A DNA stretch of 64,000 bases from Erwinia typographi (GTDB lineage Bacteria; Pseudomonadota; Gammaproteobacteria; Enterobacterales; Enterobacteriaceae): contig NZ_JRUQ01000055.1 of assembly GCF_000773975.1 (NCBI RefSeq), positions 62,001 to 126,000 of the forward strand, in the 5' to 3' direction. The position numbers were made by a program, and so were the translations under genes. This document shows positions 17,509 through 27,057 of the stretch, piece by piece (within the stretch, counting starts at the first letter, position 1; every line of letters starts with the position of its first letter). Below the pieces are notes generated by a model. It had not been told where the DNA came from and made no database searches. It saw only the letters and a list, made by a program, of their open reading frames with translations.

Positions 17509-19404
17509 ATGTTGAAAACAACCCAGGCAAGATTTACCCTGCTGATCGTCGGCTTTTTTACGCTGTTGCTGCTGATCACGGTAGTGGTAATTAAGATGTT
17601 TGTTGCGCCTCAGCTCATGGCTAATGAGAGCCGGTTGGTGCGTTATGAAGTGGAAACTATCGGTTCAGGCATTACCGAAATGATGAACCGGATTCAGGCC
17701 CAGCAGCGTAGCATTACGGAAGCGGCCGCAGTGCTGGACAGCGCCGGGATCGACAGCGTGCTGCCTGCTTTAGTCAATCAGTATCAGGATGTTAACGTCT
17801 TCGGCGGCGGCATCTGGCCGCTGCCTAAATTGCGCGATCCGGCCAAAGATAAATTCAGCACTTTCTTCGCCCGCGACGGTAGCAATACCCTACAGGTCAA
17901 CACCTTCTGGAATTCCGCCGAGTCGCCAAATTATTACGAACAGTCCTGGTATAAAGACGGCCTCGCGGCGGCAAAAGGGCAGTGCGCCTGGGCAAAAGCT
18001 TATCAGGACGCGGCCAGTCCTCAGCCCCGCACAAACTGCGCTATGGCTATTTATCGCAACGGCACGGCCTGGGGCGTGGCGACCATCGACGTGACCCTCG
18101 GCTTCTTCAACCATCTGGCAAAAGAGATGGGTGAAGCGGTGCATGGGCAGGCGCTGATTGTCGAAGCGGATGGCAAAGTGGTGGGGGATGCCAGCCTGAT
18201 TGAGGGTACGCCAACCTTGCGGAATCTGAGCGAGTTGACTTCGCCGATGGCCGTTGCGTTGCGCTCCCTGTTGGGCACGGCGGGCAGCCAGCCAGCGCAG
18301 AGTACTTATCAGGGGCAGGACGGCAGCCACACGCTGTTTGTGCAGCATATTGCCGGCAGCCCGTGGTTTATCGCCAGCGATGTGCCTACCGCGCTGCTTT
18401 CCCAACAGACTAACTCAATCCTGACCCGCCTTGGGCTGGTGCAGATCCCGCTGGCGATCCTGCTGCTGCTGGTTCTGCTGGGCTTTATCCGCACGATGAT
18501 GAAACGGCTTGGCGGGCTGAACAACAATATTCTGGCGCTCACCACCGGCGGCGCGGATTTAACTCAGCGCCTGCCCTTCAGCAGCAGTCCAGAATTTAAT
18601 GCGGTAGCCCAGAGCTTCAACAGCTTTATCGAATATCTCCAGAGCCTGATGCGCCAGGTGGGGGAGAGCGCTCTGGCTATCACCTCGGCTTCTAAAGAGA
18701 TTGCCAGCGGTAACCTGGATTTGTCTGCCCGAACGGAGGAGCAGTCCAGCTCGATTGTCCAGACTGCCGCCTCGATGGAGGAACTGACCGGTACGGTACG
18801 TCAGAACGCCGATAATGCCACCCATGCCAACCAGCTGGCGGGCGACGCGTCTCAGGTGGCCGCGCGTGGCTCCAGCGTGGTGAAACAGGTGGTAACGACG
18901 ATGGGTGAGATCAACACCTCTTCCCGTAAGGTGGTTGATATCATCAGCGTGATCGACAGTATCGCCTTCCAGACCAATATTCTGGCCCTGAACGCTGCGG
19001 TTGAAGCGGCGCGTGCCGGTGAGCAGGGGCGTGGATTTGCGGTGGTTGCTTCTGAAGTTCGCAACCTGGCGCAGCGGTCGGCGAACTCTGCCCGTGAGAT
19101 TAAAAAGCTGATTGAGGAGTCGGTTACCAATATCGATCGCGGTAGCCAACTGGTGCAGGAGGCTGGCAATACAATGGATGAACTGATGACCGGCGTCAGC
19201 AGCGTGACTACGCTGATGTCTGAGATCATGTCCGCCAGCCGCGAGCAGAGTATGGGAATCGATCAGATCAACACGGCGATTAACCAGCTTGATAGCACCA
19301 CGCAGCAGAACGCCTCGCTGGTGGAGCAGGTTTCCGCCGCCGCTCAGGCGATGGAAGAGCAAAGCGTGCAGCTTGAGCGGGTGGTCAGCAGCTTCAGATT
19401 ATAA
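17509..19404 (+). CDS. Methyl-accepting chemotaxis protein with periplasmic Cache-type sensor
   Basis: A 631-residue inner-membrane chemoreceptor. Transmembrane helix 1 is at about residues 10-32; the periplasmic dCache-like ligand domain spans about 35-295 ([28 protein letters not shown]), and helix 2 lies at about 300-325. A HAMP domain follows, then the methyl-accepting signalling domain with the hairpin tip [29 protein letters not shown]. No CheR-docking NWETF-type pentapeptide is at the C-terminus (it ends VVSSFRL). Cache domains of this kind often bind amino or organic acids; the ligand here is not known. Transcription is likely from the sigma-28 promoter just upstream. A lone receptor, away from the main che genes. 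Confidence 0.9.
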   Translation: MLKTTQARFTLLIVGFFTLLLLITVVVIKMFVAPQLMANESRLVRYEVETIGSGITEMMNRIQAQQRSITEAAAVLDSAGIDSVLPALVNQYQDVNVFGGGIWPLPKLRDPAKDKFSTFFARDGSNTLQVNTFWNSAESPNYYEQSWYKDGLAAAKGQCAWAKAYQDAASPQPRTNCAMAIYRNGTAWGVATIDVTLGFFNHLAKEMGEAVHGQALIVEADGKVVGDASLIEGTPTLRNLSELTSPMAVALRSLLGTAGSQPAQSTYQGQDGSHTLFVQHIAGSPWFIASDVPTALLSQQTNSILTRLGLVQIPLAILLLLVLLGFIRTMMKRLGGLNNNILALTTGGADLTQRLPFSSSPEFNAVAQSFNSFIEYLQSLMRQVGESALAITSASKEIASGNLDLSARTEEQSSSIVQTAASMEELTGTVRQNADNATHANQLAGDASQVAARGSSVVKQVVTTMGEINTSSRKVVDIISVIDSIAFQTNILALNAAVEAARAGEQGRGFAVVASEVRNLAQRSANSAREIKKLIEESVTNIDRGSQLVQEAGNTMDELMTGVSSVTTLMSEIMSASREQSMGIDQINTAINQLDSTTQQNASLVEQVSAAAQAMEEQSVQLERVVSSFRL

Positions 19405-19423
19405 TTTTCAGGCCTCTGTCACT

Positions 19424-19446
19424 CAGGGCAGCGCTGGGCTGCCCTG
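19424..19446 (+). terminator. Hairpin after chemoreceptor gene
   Basis: CAGGGCAGC / GCTGCCCTG, a 9-bp stem with a GCTGG loop, 20 nt beyond the stop codon. There is only a weak T-rich tail (TCATAATTT), so it is a probable but not strong terminator. Confidence 0.5.
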
Positions 19447-19526
19447 TCATAATTTCGCACGATTTTATGCAGCATCCTGGCCCCAAGCTGTGCCACAATG
19501 CTTGGGATTAGTCCTAAGGAGCGCGC

Positions 19527-20069
19527 ATGGCTGCAATCGAAGTTATCCTGGTCGATCGCTACGATCGTCCCACCGGCAGGATGGAAAAGCTTGAGGTTCA
19601 CGAGAAAGGGTTACTGCATCGGGCGGTAACGGTTTACGTGTTTAACTCTCGACGTGAGCTGCTGCTGCAACAGCGCGCTAACGGTAAGTATCACTGTGGC
19701 GGCCTGTGGAGCAACACTACCTGCGGACATCCTTTCCCTCAGGAATCTACTCAACATGCGGCCGAGCGGCGCCTGCTTGAAGAGATGGGGCTGCGTCTGA
19801 CGCTGCACCCGGTTTTTGAGCTGAGCTACAACCTGCCGATGGGCAACGGGCTGATTGAGCATGAGTACGGGCACGTCTACTTTGCCTTCAGCGATGAGCT
19901 GCCAAAGCCCGACCCGCAAGAGGCCGAAGGTTGGCGCTATGCTTCCCTTGGCGACATTCAGCAGGAGGTCCAGGCTCACCCGGAGCGTTTCACGCCCTGG
20001 TTCCTCTACACCTTTACGCGTATCCCTGCCGAATTTAAACAGTTCACCACGCAGCGACTCGCGGGCTAA
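19527..20069 (+). CDS. idi: Isopentenyl-diphosphate delta-isomerase, type I
   Basis: Cytosolic Nudix-fold enzyme converting IPP to DMAPP in isoprenoid synthesis. It is 180 aa (E. coli Idi 182). The catalytic Cys66 (NTTCGHP) and the Glu111/Glu113 pair (EHEYGHVY) are present, as are the metal-binding His at HRAVTVYVF and the Nudix helix (RRLLEEMGL). TAAGGAG precedes the ATG. It stands alone; in many Erwinia/Pantoea strains an idi copy sits in the carotenoid cluster, and nothing carotenoid-related is seen here. Its stop codon overlaps that of the convergent RES gene. Confidence 0.95.
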   Translation: MAAIEVILVDRYDRPTGRMEKLEVHEKGLLHRAVTVYVFNSRRELLLQQRANGKYHCGGLWSNTTCGHPFPQESTQHAAERRLLEEMGLRLTLHPVFELSYNLPMGNGLIEHEYGHVYFAFSDELPKPDPQEAEGWRYASLGDIQQEVQAHPERFTPWFLYTFTRIPAEFKQFTTQRLAG

Positions 20070-20734
20070 TCCACGCTTTCATCAATAAAAATCCCCATTC
20101 TGTTAACCAGAAAAAGAAATTCTTTCAGCACCGCTGGACTGGTGATTTTTTGCGTTTTGCCTTTGAGCCTCAGCGTGCCCTCGGGGATTCTGTCGCCAAA
20201 CAGCAGGCAGGCGTTTCCCTCATGCTGGCGCGAAGGCCAGCGTAGCCCCTGAATATCCTGATACTGATGATGAAGCGCTTCTGCCCAGCGCTGGCTCAGG
20301 CCATATATCGTCGGATCGCCCTGAATAAGTTTTTTGTCCACCCTCATCCTGACCAGGGAGGGAAGATCCAGGCTGACCAGACGGAGATCTGCCGTGGTCT
20401 GCAGTTGGCTGTGGCGGAAGAGGACGAGCTGGTCGGCCGGATAGACGATAAAAGGCTGGCGGATGTCGACGTCATGCAAAATCACTTCACACAGCGCGAC
20501 GCGCGTATTGTCACCGGCATAAAGCGTGGGGATGTTCAGTTGGTCAGCGGTAAAGACCGGACTGAAGCGGGCGTTGCCTTTCCCGCTCTGGTTAAATTCA
20601 TCCCCGGCGTAATGGGAACGATGGATTCGATACAGCAGGCTACCTGCCGGTAAAGTCTCCCGATTGATTTTTATGTTGGCAGGAGGAAGAGAGAGGGAGA
20701 AAGGTCCTTTTTCAAAGCTCATCTCTTTAGCCAT
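20066..20734 (-). CDS. RES-domain toxin of an Xre/MbcA-RES type II TA system
   Basis: A 222-residue RES-domain protein. RES toxins are ART-like enzymes that destroy or transfer from NAD+. Visible family features: LYRIHRSHYAGDEFNQSGKGNARFSP near the N-terminus (the Arg plus following R-F-S-P/N region), the TLYAGDNTRVALCEVILHD segment carrying the conserved Glu, and the R/W-x-S-R segment LRWPSRQHEGNACLL. The frame extends upstream, but the start at 20734 overlaps the antitoxin stop by 8 nt (ATGGCTAA), typical of toxin-antitoxin translational coupling. The antitoxin gene lies upstream in the same operon. Confidence 0.8.
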   Translation of the reverse strand: MAKEMSFEKGPFSLSLPPANIKINRETLPAGSLLYRIHRSHYAGDEFNQSGKGNARFSPVFTADQLNIPTLYAGDNTRVALCEVILHDVDIRQPFIVYPADQLVLFRHSQLQTTADLRLVSLDLPSLVRMRVDKKLIQGDPTIYGLSQRWAEALHHQYQDIQGLRWPSRQHEGNACLLFGDRIPEGTLRLKGKTQKITSPAVLKEFLFLVNRMGIFIDESVD

Positions 20735-21437
20735 GCTGTGCTCCCTCTTTTGCCTGACGTGCGGCTTCTGCCACCCGATCCGGGGCCCGCTCCAGGAGAT
20801 CTTTGGGTTTTTCCCCGGCCAGCCAGCCGTTGCCAGTACCAAACCAAATCGCCAGGGACCAGGGCGTACGGGTTCCTGCAAAAATTTCCAGAATACGTTT
20901 GATCACCGGAAGCGGTTGCCAGGCCTCATCGAAGGCATATTTCGGGTAACGATCGTGGCCTTCGACTGTAATAGCAAAGGTGCGGCCCCGTCGTTTCCAC
21001 GCGTTAGGACCTGCGCTGCGGTTAGCGTTAGTAAAATGTGCCCGATCGGAGAGTTCGCTGGAGCTTAGCCAGTGCGTATCCTCCAGAATAAAGGCGCGAA
21101 GTTCCTGCTCCCGCTGGGCATTGCGCTGCTGATACGCCGGAAAACCATCAAACAGCGACGGTTTGCTTGCCTCTGACGTTGGTTGTAGCCAGCGTTGGGC
21201 CAGCTGCAGCAGGGCCAGCCCCACGCCAGGGTCCAGGCTGGGATTGTTCACCATTTCTTCAAGCTTTTTACGTAATTCGCGCTTCTGGTTCGCGGCGGCA
21301 TGAGCGGGTTTCAAATGATTGACGTCAATCACCAGATACTCGGCCTGCTCTTCCGCGACGATATGGCGCAGCTGGTTACCGCTGAGCACGCGCATTCCCT
21401 CATGCTGGAAGGCAGTAACCTGACGGATGTTTTTCAC
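20727..21437 (-). CDS. Antitoxin with C-terminal Xre/MbcA/ParS toxin-binding-like domain
   Basis: A 236-residue protein directly upstream of the RES toxin. The last 60 or so residues (YPKYAFD...PLPVIKRILEIF...PWSLAIWFGTGNGWLAGEKPKDLL) read as the DUF2384/MbcA/ParS/Xre toxin-binding domain. The middle (WLSSSELSDRAHF...WKRRGRTFAI) looks like a degenerate HTH. The N-terminal 90 residues are a charged helical stretch I cannot name. It is longer than the usual 130-160 residue antitoxins of this family. The start is GTG at 21437, fixed by a perfect GAGGAGG seven bases upstream. Likely autorepressed through the AT-rich repeats at 21458-21483. Confidence 0.75.
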   Translation of the reverse strand: MKNIRQVTAFQHEGMRVLSGNQLRHIVAEEQAEYLVIDVNHLKPAHAAANQKRELRKKLEEMVNNPSLDPGVGLALLQLAQRWLQPTSEASKPSLFDGFPAYQQRNAQREQELRAFILEDTHWLSSSELSDRAHFTNANRSAGPNAWKRRGRTFAITVEGHDRYPKYAFDEAWQPLPVIKRILEIFAGTRTPWSLAIWFGTGNGWLAGEKPKDLLERAPDRVAEAARQAKEGAQHG

Positions 21438-21457
21438 TGGGATACCTCCTCATGTGA

Positions 21458-21483
21458 ATATATTGCATATATTGAATATATAG
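21458..21483 (-). promoter_or_regulatory. Three tandem 9-bp AT-rich repeats upstream of the RES TA operon (operator candidate)
   Basis: ATATATTG-C-ATATATTG-A-ATATATAG on the plus strand: three 8-bp near-identical units at 9-bp spacing, 21-46 nt upstream of the antitoxin GTG start. The position overlaps where the promoter must lie, suggesting an operator for the antitoxin or toxin-antitoxin complex. Confidence 0.5.
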
Positions 21484-21574
21484 CAGAGGAGGAGGTTTGT
21501 CTAAAAATTAAGCCAAACCAGGCGTTCTTTCTCCGATCGAGCCAGGCCAACGTCCCGATCGGAGAAGAGAGGGA

Positions 21575-23050
21575 TTAGGATATTTGGGCGAAATCCTCAG
21601 CATCCACATCGTAACCTGAAGGCTCCCAGCGGATGGCGAGCAGCGCCACCAGTCCGGCTAAAGGCGCCAGCGCAATCACCCAAAACACGTTGGTGCCCAG
21701 CGCCGCCGAGAGCAGCGGGAACAGGAACAGCGACAGGGTTGAACTGCCGCGCATCAGGGTCTGATTAAAACCAACGCCTACGCCGCGTAGAGAAGTTGGA
21801 TAGCTTAGCGAAGCAAAAGTCATGGTATGCGATCCCGGACCAAATCCCTGACCGAGCAAGAAGAGCGCCAGCATGGCGATGGAAATGGCGGCTTCCGCGC
21901 CGTCGGCCGGACGGCCAATCAGCGCCAGGCCAAGCAGCGCGGCAAACTGGAAACTGTAACCCAGCGTGGTCATTTTCCACGCGCCAAATTTTGGCACCAG
22001 CTTCACCGCCAGGATACCGCCGACAAAGGCAAACAGCAGGTTTAGCGCCAGCGACACCAAAATGGTGGTAAGCATAGATTGCGCGAGGAAGCTGGAGATG
22101 ATCACCGGCAGGCCAAATGCTACGGCATTATAGGCAAAGGCTGAGGCGATGGCGGTCACGGTAGCCAACAGGGTCCGGCGCAGGTAAACGCCCTTCAGCA
22201 GCTCGCCATAGTTGCGCCAGCTGGCGCGCCTGGTGGCTGCTGCCGGGACAAAATCGGCGTCTTTCGCCACCTGAGCGTTGATGCCGTAAGAGCTGCGCAA
22301 AATAGCCGCGGCGCCGTGCAGGTCACCCTGATTGGCGGCCCAGACCGGCGATTCGCTCATGTAGCGGCTGCGGATACAGATAATCAGGATCGCCGGAACG
22401 GCGCCGAAGCCGAGGATAATTCGCCACAGCAGGCCCGAGTGCGCCTCAGGCAGCACCGAGTAGAAAAACAGCACCAGCAGATAGGAAATGGAGATAGCGG
22501 CATACCAGGTTGGGCACCACATGGCGATGCTGGCGGCTTTATTACCCCGGCCTTTCAGTTTTGAAAACTCGGCGAGGAACGCCATCGCCACCGGCAGATC
22601 GATGCCAACGCCCAGCCCCATCACAAATCTCGCGCCGGCCAGCACATACTCATTGGGCGCAAACGCGCAGGCCAGCGCCGCAAAGACGAAGAAAAACATA
22701 TCGGCCATAAACACGCGGTAGCGGCCAATTTTATCGGTGAGGTAGCCGCCGATCAGGGCACCGATAATCGCGCCAAAAGCGATAGCGGAAGCCACCATCC
22801 CGGCGCCGGTCGGCGACAGGCCGAATTCTCGGGTAACGTCTTTCATCCCGAAGGCGAGCGCGCCAAGATCGTAAGCGTCAAGAAATACGCCACCCAGTGC
22901 GATACCAATTACGATTCGGGCATTGCTGCGGGCCTGAGTGCTGGTGTTGATCAGATGTGATACGTCAGCCGCACGATGAATCGTCACGGCTTCCCCCGTC
23001 GGGGTATTCCCTGTCACGGCGACGTGCGCCGAAGATGTTAAGTCAGTCAT
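21575..23050 (-). CDS. MFS metabolite transporter
   Basis: A 491-residue major facilitator protein with 12 predicted membrane helices. A roughly 40-residue hydrophilic N-terminus precedes helix 1. The family loop-2 motif GYLTDKIGRYRVF is present, with DAYDLGALAFG in helix 1 and GARFVMGLGVGIDLPVAMAFLAEF in helices 4-5, as in the sugar/metabolite:H+ symporter branch. Substrate cannot be assigned, and neighbours (TA pair, osmoprotectant importer) do not help. It is divergent from osmF across 220 bp. Confidence 0.8.
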   Translation of the reverse strand: MTDLTSSAHVAVTGNTPTGEAVTIHRAADVSHLINTSTQARSNARIVIGIALGGVFLDAYDLGALAFGMKDVTREFGLSPTGAGMVASAIAFGAIIGALIGGYLTDKIGRYRVFMADMFFFVFAALACAFAPNEYVLAGARFVMGLGVGIDLPVAMAFLAEFSKLKGRGNKAASIAMWCPTWYAAISISYLLVLFFYSVLPEAHSGLLWRIILGFGAVPAILIICIRSRYMSESPVWAANQGDLHGAAAILRSSYGINAQVAKDADFVPAAATRRASWRNYGELLKGVYLRRTLLATVTAIASAFAYNAVAFGLPVIISSFLAQSMLTTILVSLALNLLFAFVGGILAVKLVPKFGAWKMTTLGYSFQFAALLGLALIGRPADGAEAAISIAMLALFLLGQGFGPGSHTMTFASLSYPTSLRGVGVGFNQTLMRGSSTLSLFLFPLLSAALGTNVFWVIALAPLAGLVALLAIRWEPSGYDVDAEDFAQIS

Positions 23051-23270
23051 GATGTTGTGGTCTGTTTTCTAAGAATAAGTCGAAAGAATACTCCGGGCCG
23101 GGACAGAGTTAAATTCCTGCTGGTTATAAGTTAAAACTAAATCCCTGTTGAAAAAACGTCTGCCGACGTGTTCTTCTGCGCATCCTGTGCGATCGCTTTT
23201 TTGCCGTCTGGCTTTATCCGCTGATTTATTCGACTACGCTTGTTACTAACCTGACGAAAAGGAATGGAAA

Positions 23271-24191
23271 ATGATGAAGAAAACAGGGCGTACGGCCTCA
23301 CTGGTACTGGCGAGTTTACTGGCGCTGACGGCAACGTCTCAGGCGGCGGAACCGGTCAAGGTAGGCTCAAAGATTGATACGGAAGGATCGCTGCTGGGTA
23401 ATATGATTCTGCTGGTGCTGGATAAGCACGGCGTGAAAACGGTGAACAAAGTTCAGCTGGGTACAACTCAGGTGGTCAGAGGCGCTATTACCTCCGGCGA
23501 ACTGGATATCTATCCGGAGTATACGGGGAATGGCGCGTTTTTCTTTAACGATGAACAGGACGCCGCCTGGAAAAATGCGCAAGCCGGCTATGAAAAAGTG
23601 AAAAAGCTGGACGAAGAGAAGAACAAGCTGACCTGGCTTACGCCTTCGCCAGCCAATAACACCTGGACCATTGCCGTGCGCAGCGATCTGGCACAGAAAA
23701 ATAAGCTTAATTCGCTGGACGATCTCAGCGCCTGGCTGAAAAAAGGCGGCGAGTTCAAACTGGCCGCTTCCGCTGAATTTATCGAGCGCGCCGACGCGCT
23801 GCCTGCCTTCCAGAAGGCTTACGGCTTTACGCTGAAGCAGGATCAGCTGCTGTCGCTGGCCGGTGGCGACACCGCCGTCACCATTAAAGCGGCCGCGCAG
23901 CAGACTTCCGGCGTGAACGCCGCGATGGCCTACGGCACCGACGGCCCGGTAGCGGCGCTGGGCTTGCAAACATTGAGCGATCCGAAAGGCGTTCAGCCTG
24001 TTTATGCGCCAGCGCCGGTGATTCGTGACGCTGTGCTGAAAGAGTATCCGCAAATTGCCGGCTGGCTTAAGCCGGTCTTTAGTTCGCTGGACGAAAAAAC
24101 GCTGCAGGAGCTGAACGCGAAAATTGCCGTAGAAGGGCAGGACGCGAAGAAGGTTGCGGCGGATTATTTGCAGCAGAAAAAACTGTTGTAG
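23271..24191 (+). CDS. osmF: Osmoprotectant ABC transporter substrate-binding protein OsmF (YehZ)
   Basis: Periplasmic binding protein of the YehZYXW importer for glycine betaine-type osmoprotectants; in E. coli it is a low-affinity system induced through RpoS. It is 306 aa with a signal peptide (to about residue 26, SQA-AEP) and an OpuAC domain (VGSKIDTEGSLLGNMI, GELDIYPEYTGNG, TIKAAAQQTSGVNAAMAYGTDG). AAAAGGAATGGAAA lies upstream of two in-frame ATGs (23271 and 23274); I use the first. It is the first gene of the operon, separated from yehY by a pair of hairpins. Confidence 0.92.
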   Translation: MMKKTGRTASLVLASLLALTATSQAAEPVKVGSKIDTEGSLLGNMILLVLDKHGVKTVNKVQLGTTQVVRGAITSGELDIYPEYTGNGAFFFNDEQDAAWKNAQAGYEKVKKLDEEKNKLTWLTPSPANNTWTIAVRSDLAQKNKLNSLDDLSAWLKKGGEFKLAASAEFIERADALPAFQKAYGFTLKQDQLLSLAGGDTAVTIKAAAQQTSGVNAAMAYGTDGPVAALGLQTLSDPKGVQPVYAPAPVIRDAVLKEYPQIAGWLKPVFSSLDEKTLQELNAKIAVEGQDAKKVAADYLQQKKLL

Positions 24192-24200
24192 TTCAGGCCT

Positions 24201-24233
24201 GGGCCGGATAAACCGGCCCGCTATCATAGCGGG
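24201..24233 (+). other. Two overlapping hairpins between osmF and yehY
   Basis: GGGCCGG-ATAAA-CCGGCCC (24201-24219) and CCCGCTA-TCA-TAGCGGG (24217-24233) share three bases, so at most one forms fully at a time. Followed by AAAATTTTG. Such elements behind a binding-protein gene commonly stabilise its mRNA or attenuate transcription into the permease genes. Confidence 0.5.
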
Positions 24234-24239
24234 AAAATT

Positions 24240-25400
24240 TTGCACCGTATCATTCACAATCGCGTGCTGCTGATGCTCTCAGTTCTGCTGACTCTGGCCG
24301 CGTTCAGCCTGCCTTTCCTCAATTATGCGCCGAACCGGCTGGTTTCTGGTCAGCCGCTGCCGCTGTATCACCTGCTGAACGGCGCGGAGTGGCTGCTACT
24401 CTTACCGCTGGCCAGTCTGGTCGTTCAGGCTTTCTTGCCGATCGGCCGTTGGAACCTCGCGCTGGTTGTGGTGCTGAGCGAACTGCTGTTTATCGCGTTG
24501 ATTGCGCTAAGCGGTCATCAGGCGATGCTGCTTTCCCAGCAGGGGAGCCCGCTCGCCAGAACCTCCTGGGGCAGCGGCTTCTGGCTCAGCGGGGGACTTT
24601 GTCTGCTGCTGGCGGCGGACGCCAGTGCCCGCCTCAGCGCTCAGCCGCTCAGGAGACTGCTGCTCAACGCGCAAATCTGGCTACCGGTCATCGTTTTATT
24701 ACTGAGCGGTCAGCTCGATCAGATGGCTCTGCTCAAGGAGTATGCCAACCGTCAGGAAGTGTTTGATCAGGCGCTCTCTCGTCATTTGCTGCTGCTGGCC
24801 GGTACGCTTGTGCCAACGATTATTATCGGCATCCCGCTCGGCTGGCTGTGCGCTAAAAAAACCTCGGTGCAGTCGTCGGTCTTCAGCGTGCTGAACGTCA
24901 TCCAGACCGTTCCCTCTATTGCGCTGTTTGGCCTGCTTATTGCTCCGCTGGCCGGGCTGGCGAAGTCCTTCCCGCTGCTGTCAAAGTTGGGCGTCAGCGG
25001 TATTGGTATGGCCCCGGCGCTTATCGCGCTGGTGCTCTATGCGCTGCTGCCACTGGTGCGCAGCGTCGTTGCCGGTTTACAGCAGGTGCCAAAAGAGGTG
25101 ATTGAAACCGCCAAGGGAATGGGCATGACCCGGGCGCAAATTTTCTGGTATGCCGAAGTGCCGCTGGCGCTGCCCGTGCTGCTAAGCGGGCTGCGGGTGA
25201 TCGCGGTACAAACCGTCGGCATGGCGGTGATTGCCGCGCTGATTGGGGCTGGCGGATTTGGCGCGATCGTTTTCCAGGGGCTGTTAAGCAGCGCGGTGGA
25301 GCTGGTGCTGCTGGGCGTGATTCCGGTGATTGCACTGGCGGTGATCGTTGACGCCCTGTTCAAATTTGTTCTTTCCGTTATTGAGGCTAAGCGCCAATGA
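24240..25400 (+). CDS. yehY: Osmoprotectant ABC transporter permease YehY
   Basis: Inner-membrane permease of the OsmF-YehYXW importer, 386 aa with about eight helices. It aligns with E. coli YehY throughout, including YAPNRLVSG near the N-terminus, LMKEYANRQ-like LLKEYANRQEVFDQAL, and the EAA-type loop ETAKGMGMTRAQIFWYAEVPLALPVL. The homologous N-terminus is reached only by using TTG at 24240; the next ATG (24273) would remove 11 residues. It ends in an ATGA overlap with yehX. The unusual start and upstream hairpins imply lower output than for osmF. Confidence 0.88.
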   Translation: MHRIIHNRVLLMLSVLLTLAAFSLPFLNYAPNRLVSGQPLPLYHLLNGAEWLLLLPLASLVVQAFLPIGRWNLALVVVLSELLFIALIALSGHQAMLLSQQGSPLARTSWGSGFWLSGGLCLLLAADASARLSAQPLRRLLLNAQIWLPVIVLLLSGQLDQMALLKEYANRQEVFDQALSRHLLLLAGTLVPTIIIGIPLGWLCAKKTSVQSSVFSVLNVIQTVPSIALFGLLIAPLAGLAKSFPLLSKLGVSGIGMAPALIALVLYALLPLVRSVVAGLQQVPKEVIETAKGMGMTRAQIFWYAEVPLALPVLLSGLRVIAVQTVGMAVIAALIGAGGFGAIVFQGLLSSAVELVLLGVIPVIALAVIVDALFKFVLSVIEAKRQ

Positions 25401-26329
25401 TCAACTTTAACCAGGTGAGCAAACATTTTGCCGGGAAGGCTGCGGTCAGCGACCTGACGCTGAATATTGCCCAGGGCGAATTTACCGTGCTGATTGGGAC
25501 GTCCGGCTCAGGCAAGTCCACCACGCTTAAAATGATCAATCGTCTGATCGAACATGATGAGGGCACGATTGAGTTCGCCGGTGAGGAGATCCGCAGCTTC
25601 AACGCGCAGGTTTTACGTCGCCGGATGGGCTACGCGATCCAGTCGATCGGGCTATTCCCGCACTGGACGGTGGAAAAAAATATCGCCACCGTGCCCGCCT
25701 TGCTCAACTGGTCAAAACAGCGGATTGCCGACAGGGTGAGTGAACTGCTGGCGCTGCTCAATCTCGATGAGCAGTTCCGCCATCGTTTTCCTCATCAGCT
25801 TTCCGGCGGACAGCAGCAGCGGGTCGGCGTGGCGCGAGCGCTGGCGGCGGACCCGGAAGTTCTGCTGATGGATGAGCCTTTCGGCGCGCTGGACCCGGTC
25901 ACGCGCGGGACGCTTCAGCAGGAAATTGCGCGCATTCATCAGATCTCCGGGCGGACGATAGTGCTGGTGACTCATGACATCGATGAAGCGCTGGCGCTGG
26001 CTGATAAGCTGGTGCTGATGGACGGCGGCAGGGTGATTCAGCAGGGAACGCCAGTAGAACTGCTCACCCAGCCGAAAAATGATTTCGTGCGGGATTTCTT
26101 CGGGCGAAGTGAGCTGGGCGTGCGGCTACTGTCGCTCGGTAACGCCGGGTCTGCGGCGCGGCGGGGCGAATGGCTGGAGGAAGAGGCTATCCCGGATAAG
26201 ATGACGCTGCGTGAAGCGCTGTCGCAGTTTATCGCCCGGCAGACCGACCGGCTGCCGGTGGTTGACGGGCAGCAGAAGCCGCTTGGCGTGCTGCACTTCA
26301 CCGATTTGCTGCGGCAGAGGAGGGGATGA
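25397..26329 (+). CDS. yehX: Osmoprotectant ABC transporter ATP-binding protein YehX
   Basis: A 310-residue ATPase of the importer. Walker [10 protein letters not shown], signature [15 protein letters not shown] and Walker [14 protein letters not shown] are intact, with the D-loop and switch His (VTHDIDEAL). The C-terminal roughly 70 residues form a CBS-like region ([34 protein letters not shown]), typical of OpuCA/ProV-type ATPases that sense ionic strength. Overlaps both yehY and yehW by ATGA, so translation is coupled. Confidence 0.93.
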   Translation: MINFNQVSKHFAGKAAVSDLTLNIAQGEFTVLIGTSGSGKSTTLKMINRLIEHDEGTIEFAGEEIRSFNAQVLRRRMGYAIQSIGLFPHWTVEKNIATVPALLNWSKQRIADRVSELLALLNLDEQFRHRFPHQLSGGQQQRVGVARALAADPEVLLMDEPFGALDPVTRGTLQQEIARIHQISGRTIVLVTHDIDEALALADKLVLMDGGRVIQQGTPVELLTQPKNDFVRDFFGRSELGVRLLSLGNAGSAARRGEWLEEEAIPDKMTLREALSQFIARQTDRLPVVDGQQKPLGVLHFTDLLRQRRG

Positions 26330-27057
26330 TCGTGCGTTGGTTACGGGATCCTCTGCTGTGGCTGGTGGCGCTGTTTGTCGCGCTGTTGCTGTTGATGCCC
26401 TATAGCGGGCCGCTGTTTGCCTGGTTGTTTCCTCAGCTTGACAGGCCGCTGTATCAGCAGGAAACCTTCCTGCAACTGGCGCTGGCCCATATTGAGCTGG
26501 TTGCCATCTCCAGCCTGTTTGCGGTGATCATTGGCATGGGTGCGGGAATTCTGGTCACGCGTCCGGCGGGCAAGGAGTTTCGATCGCTGGTAGAAACGCT
26601 GGTAGCGGCAGGGCAGACTTTTCCCCCCGTCGCGGTGCTGGCGATTGCGGTGCCGGTGATGGGCTTTGGCGCACAGCCAGCCATCCTCGCGCTGCTGCTC
26701 TATGGCCTGCTGCCGATACTGCAAGGCACGCTGGCAGGGATTGGGGCCGTTCCGGCCAGCGCCAGAGAGATCGCTGAAGGGGTGGGGATGAGTCCATGGC
26801 AGATTTTGTGCAAGGTCGAACTGCCGCTGGCCGCTGCAGTAATCCTTGCCGGCGTCCGCACCTCGGTCATTATCAATATAGGCACGGCGGCGATTGCCTC
26901 AACCGTGGGCGCCAAAACGCTGGGGTCGCCGGTGATCGTCGGCCTCAGCGGATTCAATACCGCTTACGTTATCCAGGGCGCTTGCCTGGTGGCGCTGCTG
27001 GCCGTGGTTACCGACCGCCTTTTTGAGCGCCTGCAAAAACAGTTCAGGAACGGATAA
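26326..27057 (+). CDS. yehW: Osmoprotectant ABC transporter permease YehW
   Basis: A 243-residue second permease of the importer, with about six helices and the EAA loop [26 protein letters not shown]. It aligns with E. coli YehW. ATGA overlap with yehX. The last 14 nt overlap the 3' end of the convergent small gene yohO. Confidence 0.92.
   Translation: MIVRWLRDPLLWLVALFVALLLLMPYSGPLFAWLFPQLDRPLYQQETFLQLALAHIELVAISSLFAVIIGMGAGILVTRPAGKEFRSLVETLVAAGQTFPPVAVLAIAVPVMGFGAQPAILALLLYGLLPILQGTLAGIGAVPASAREIAEGVGMSPWQILCKVELPLAAAVILAGVRTSVIINIGTAAIASTVGAKTLGSPVIVGLSGFNTAYVIQGACLVALLAVVTDRLFERLQKQFRNG

Noticed and set aside
20735-20881. Longer N-terminus for the RES toxin
   Set aside because: The extra 49 residues are an out-of-frame reading of the antitoxin C-terminus; the 8-nt overlap start at 20734 is typical of TA pairs.
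21300-21578. Plus-strand open frame opposite the antitoxin start
   Set aside because: It begins inside the antitoxin gene on the other strand and runs across the AT-rich operator; no ribosome-binding site.
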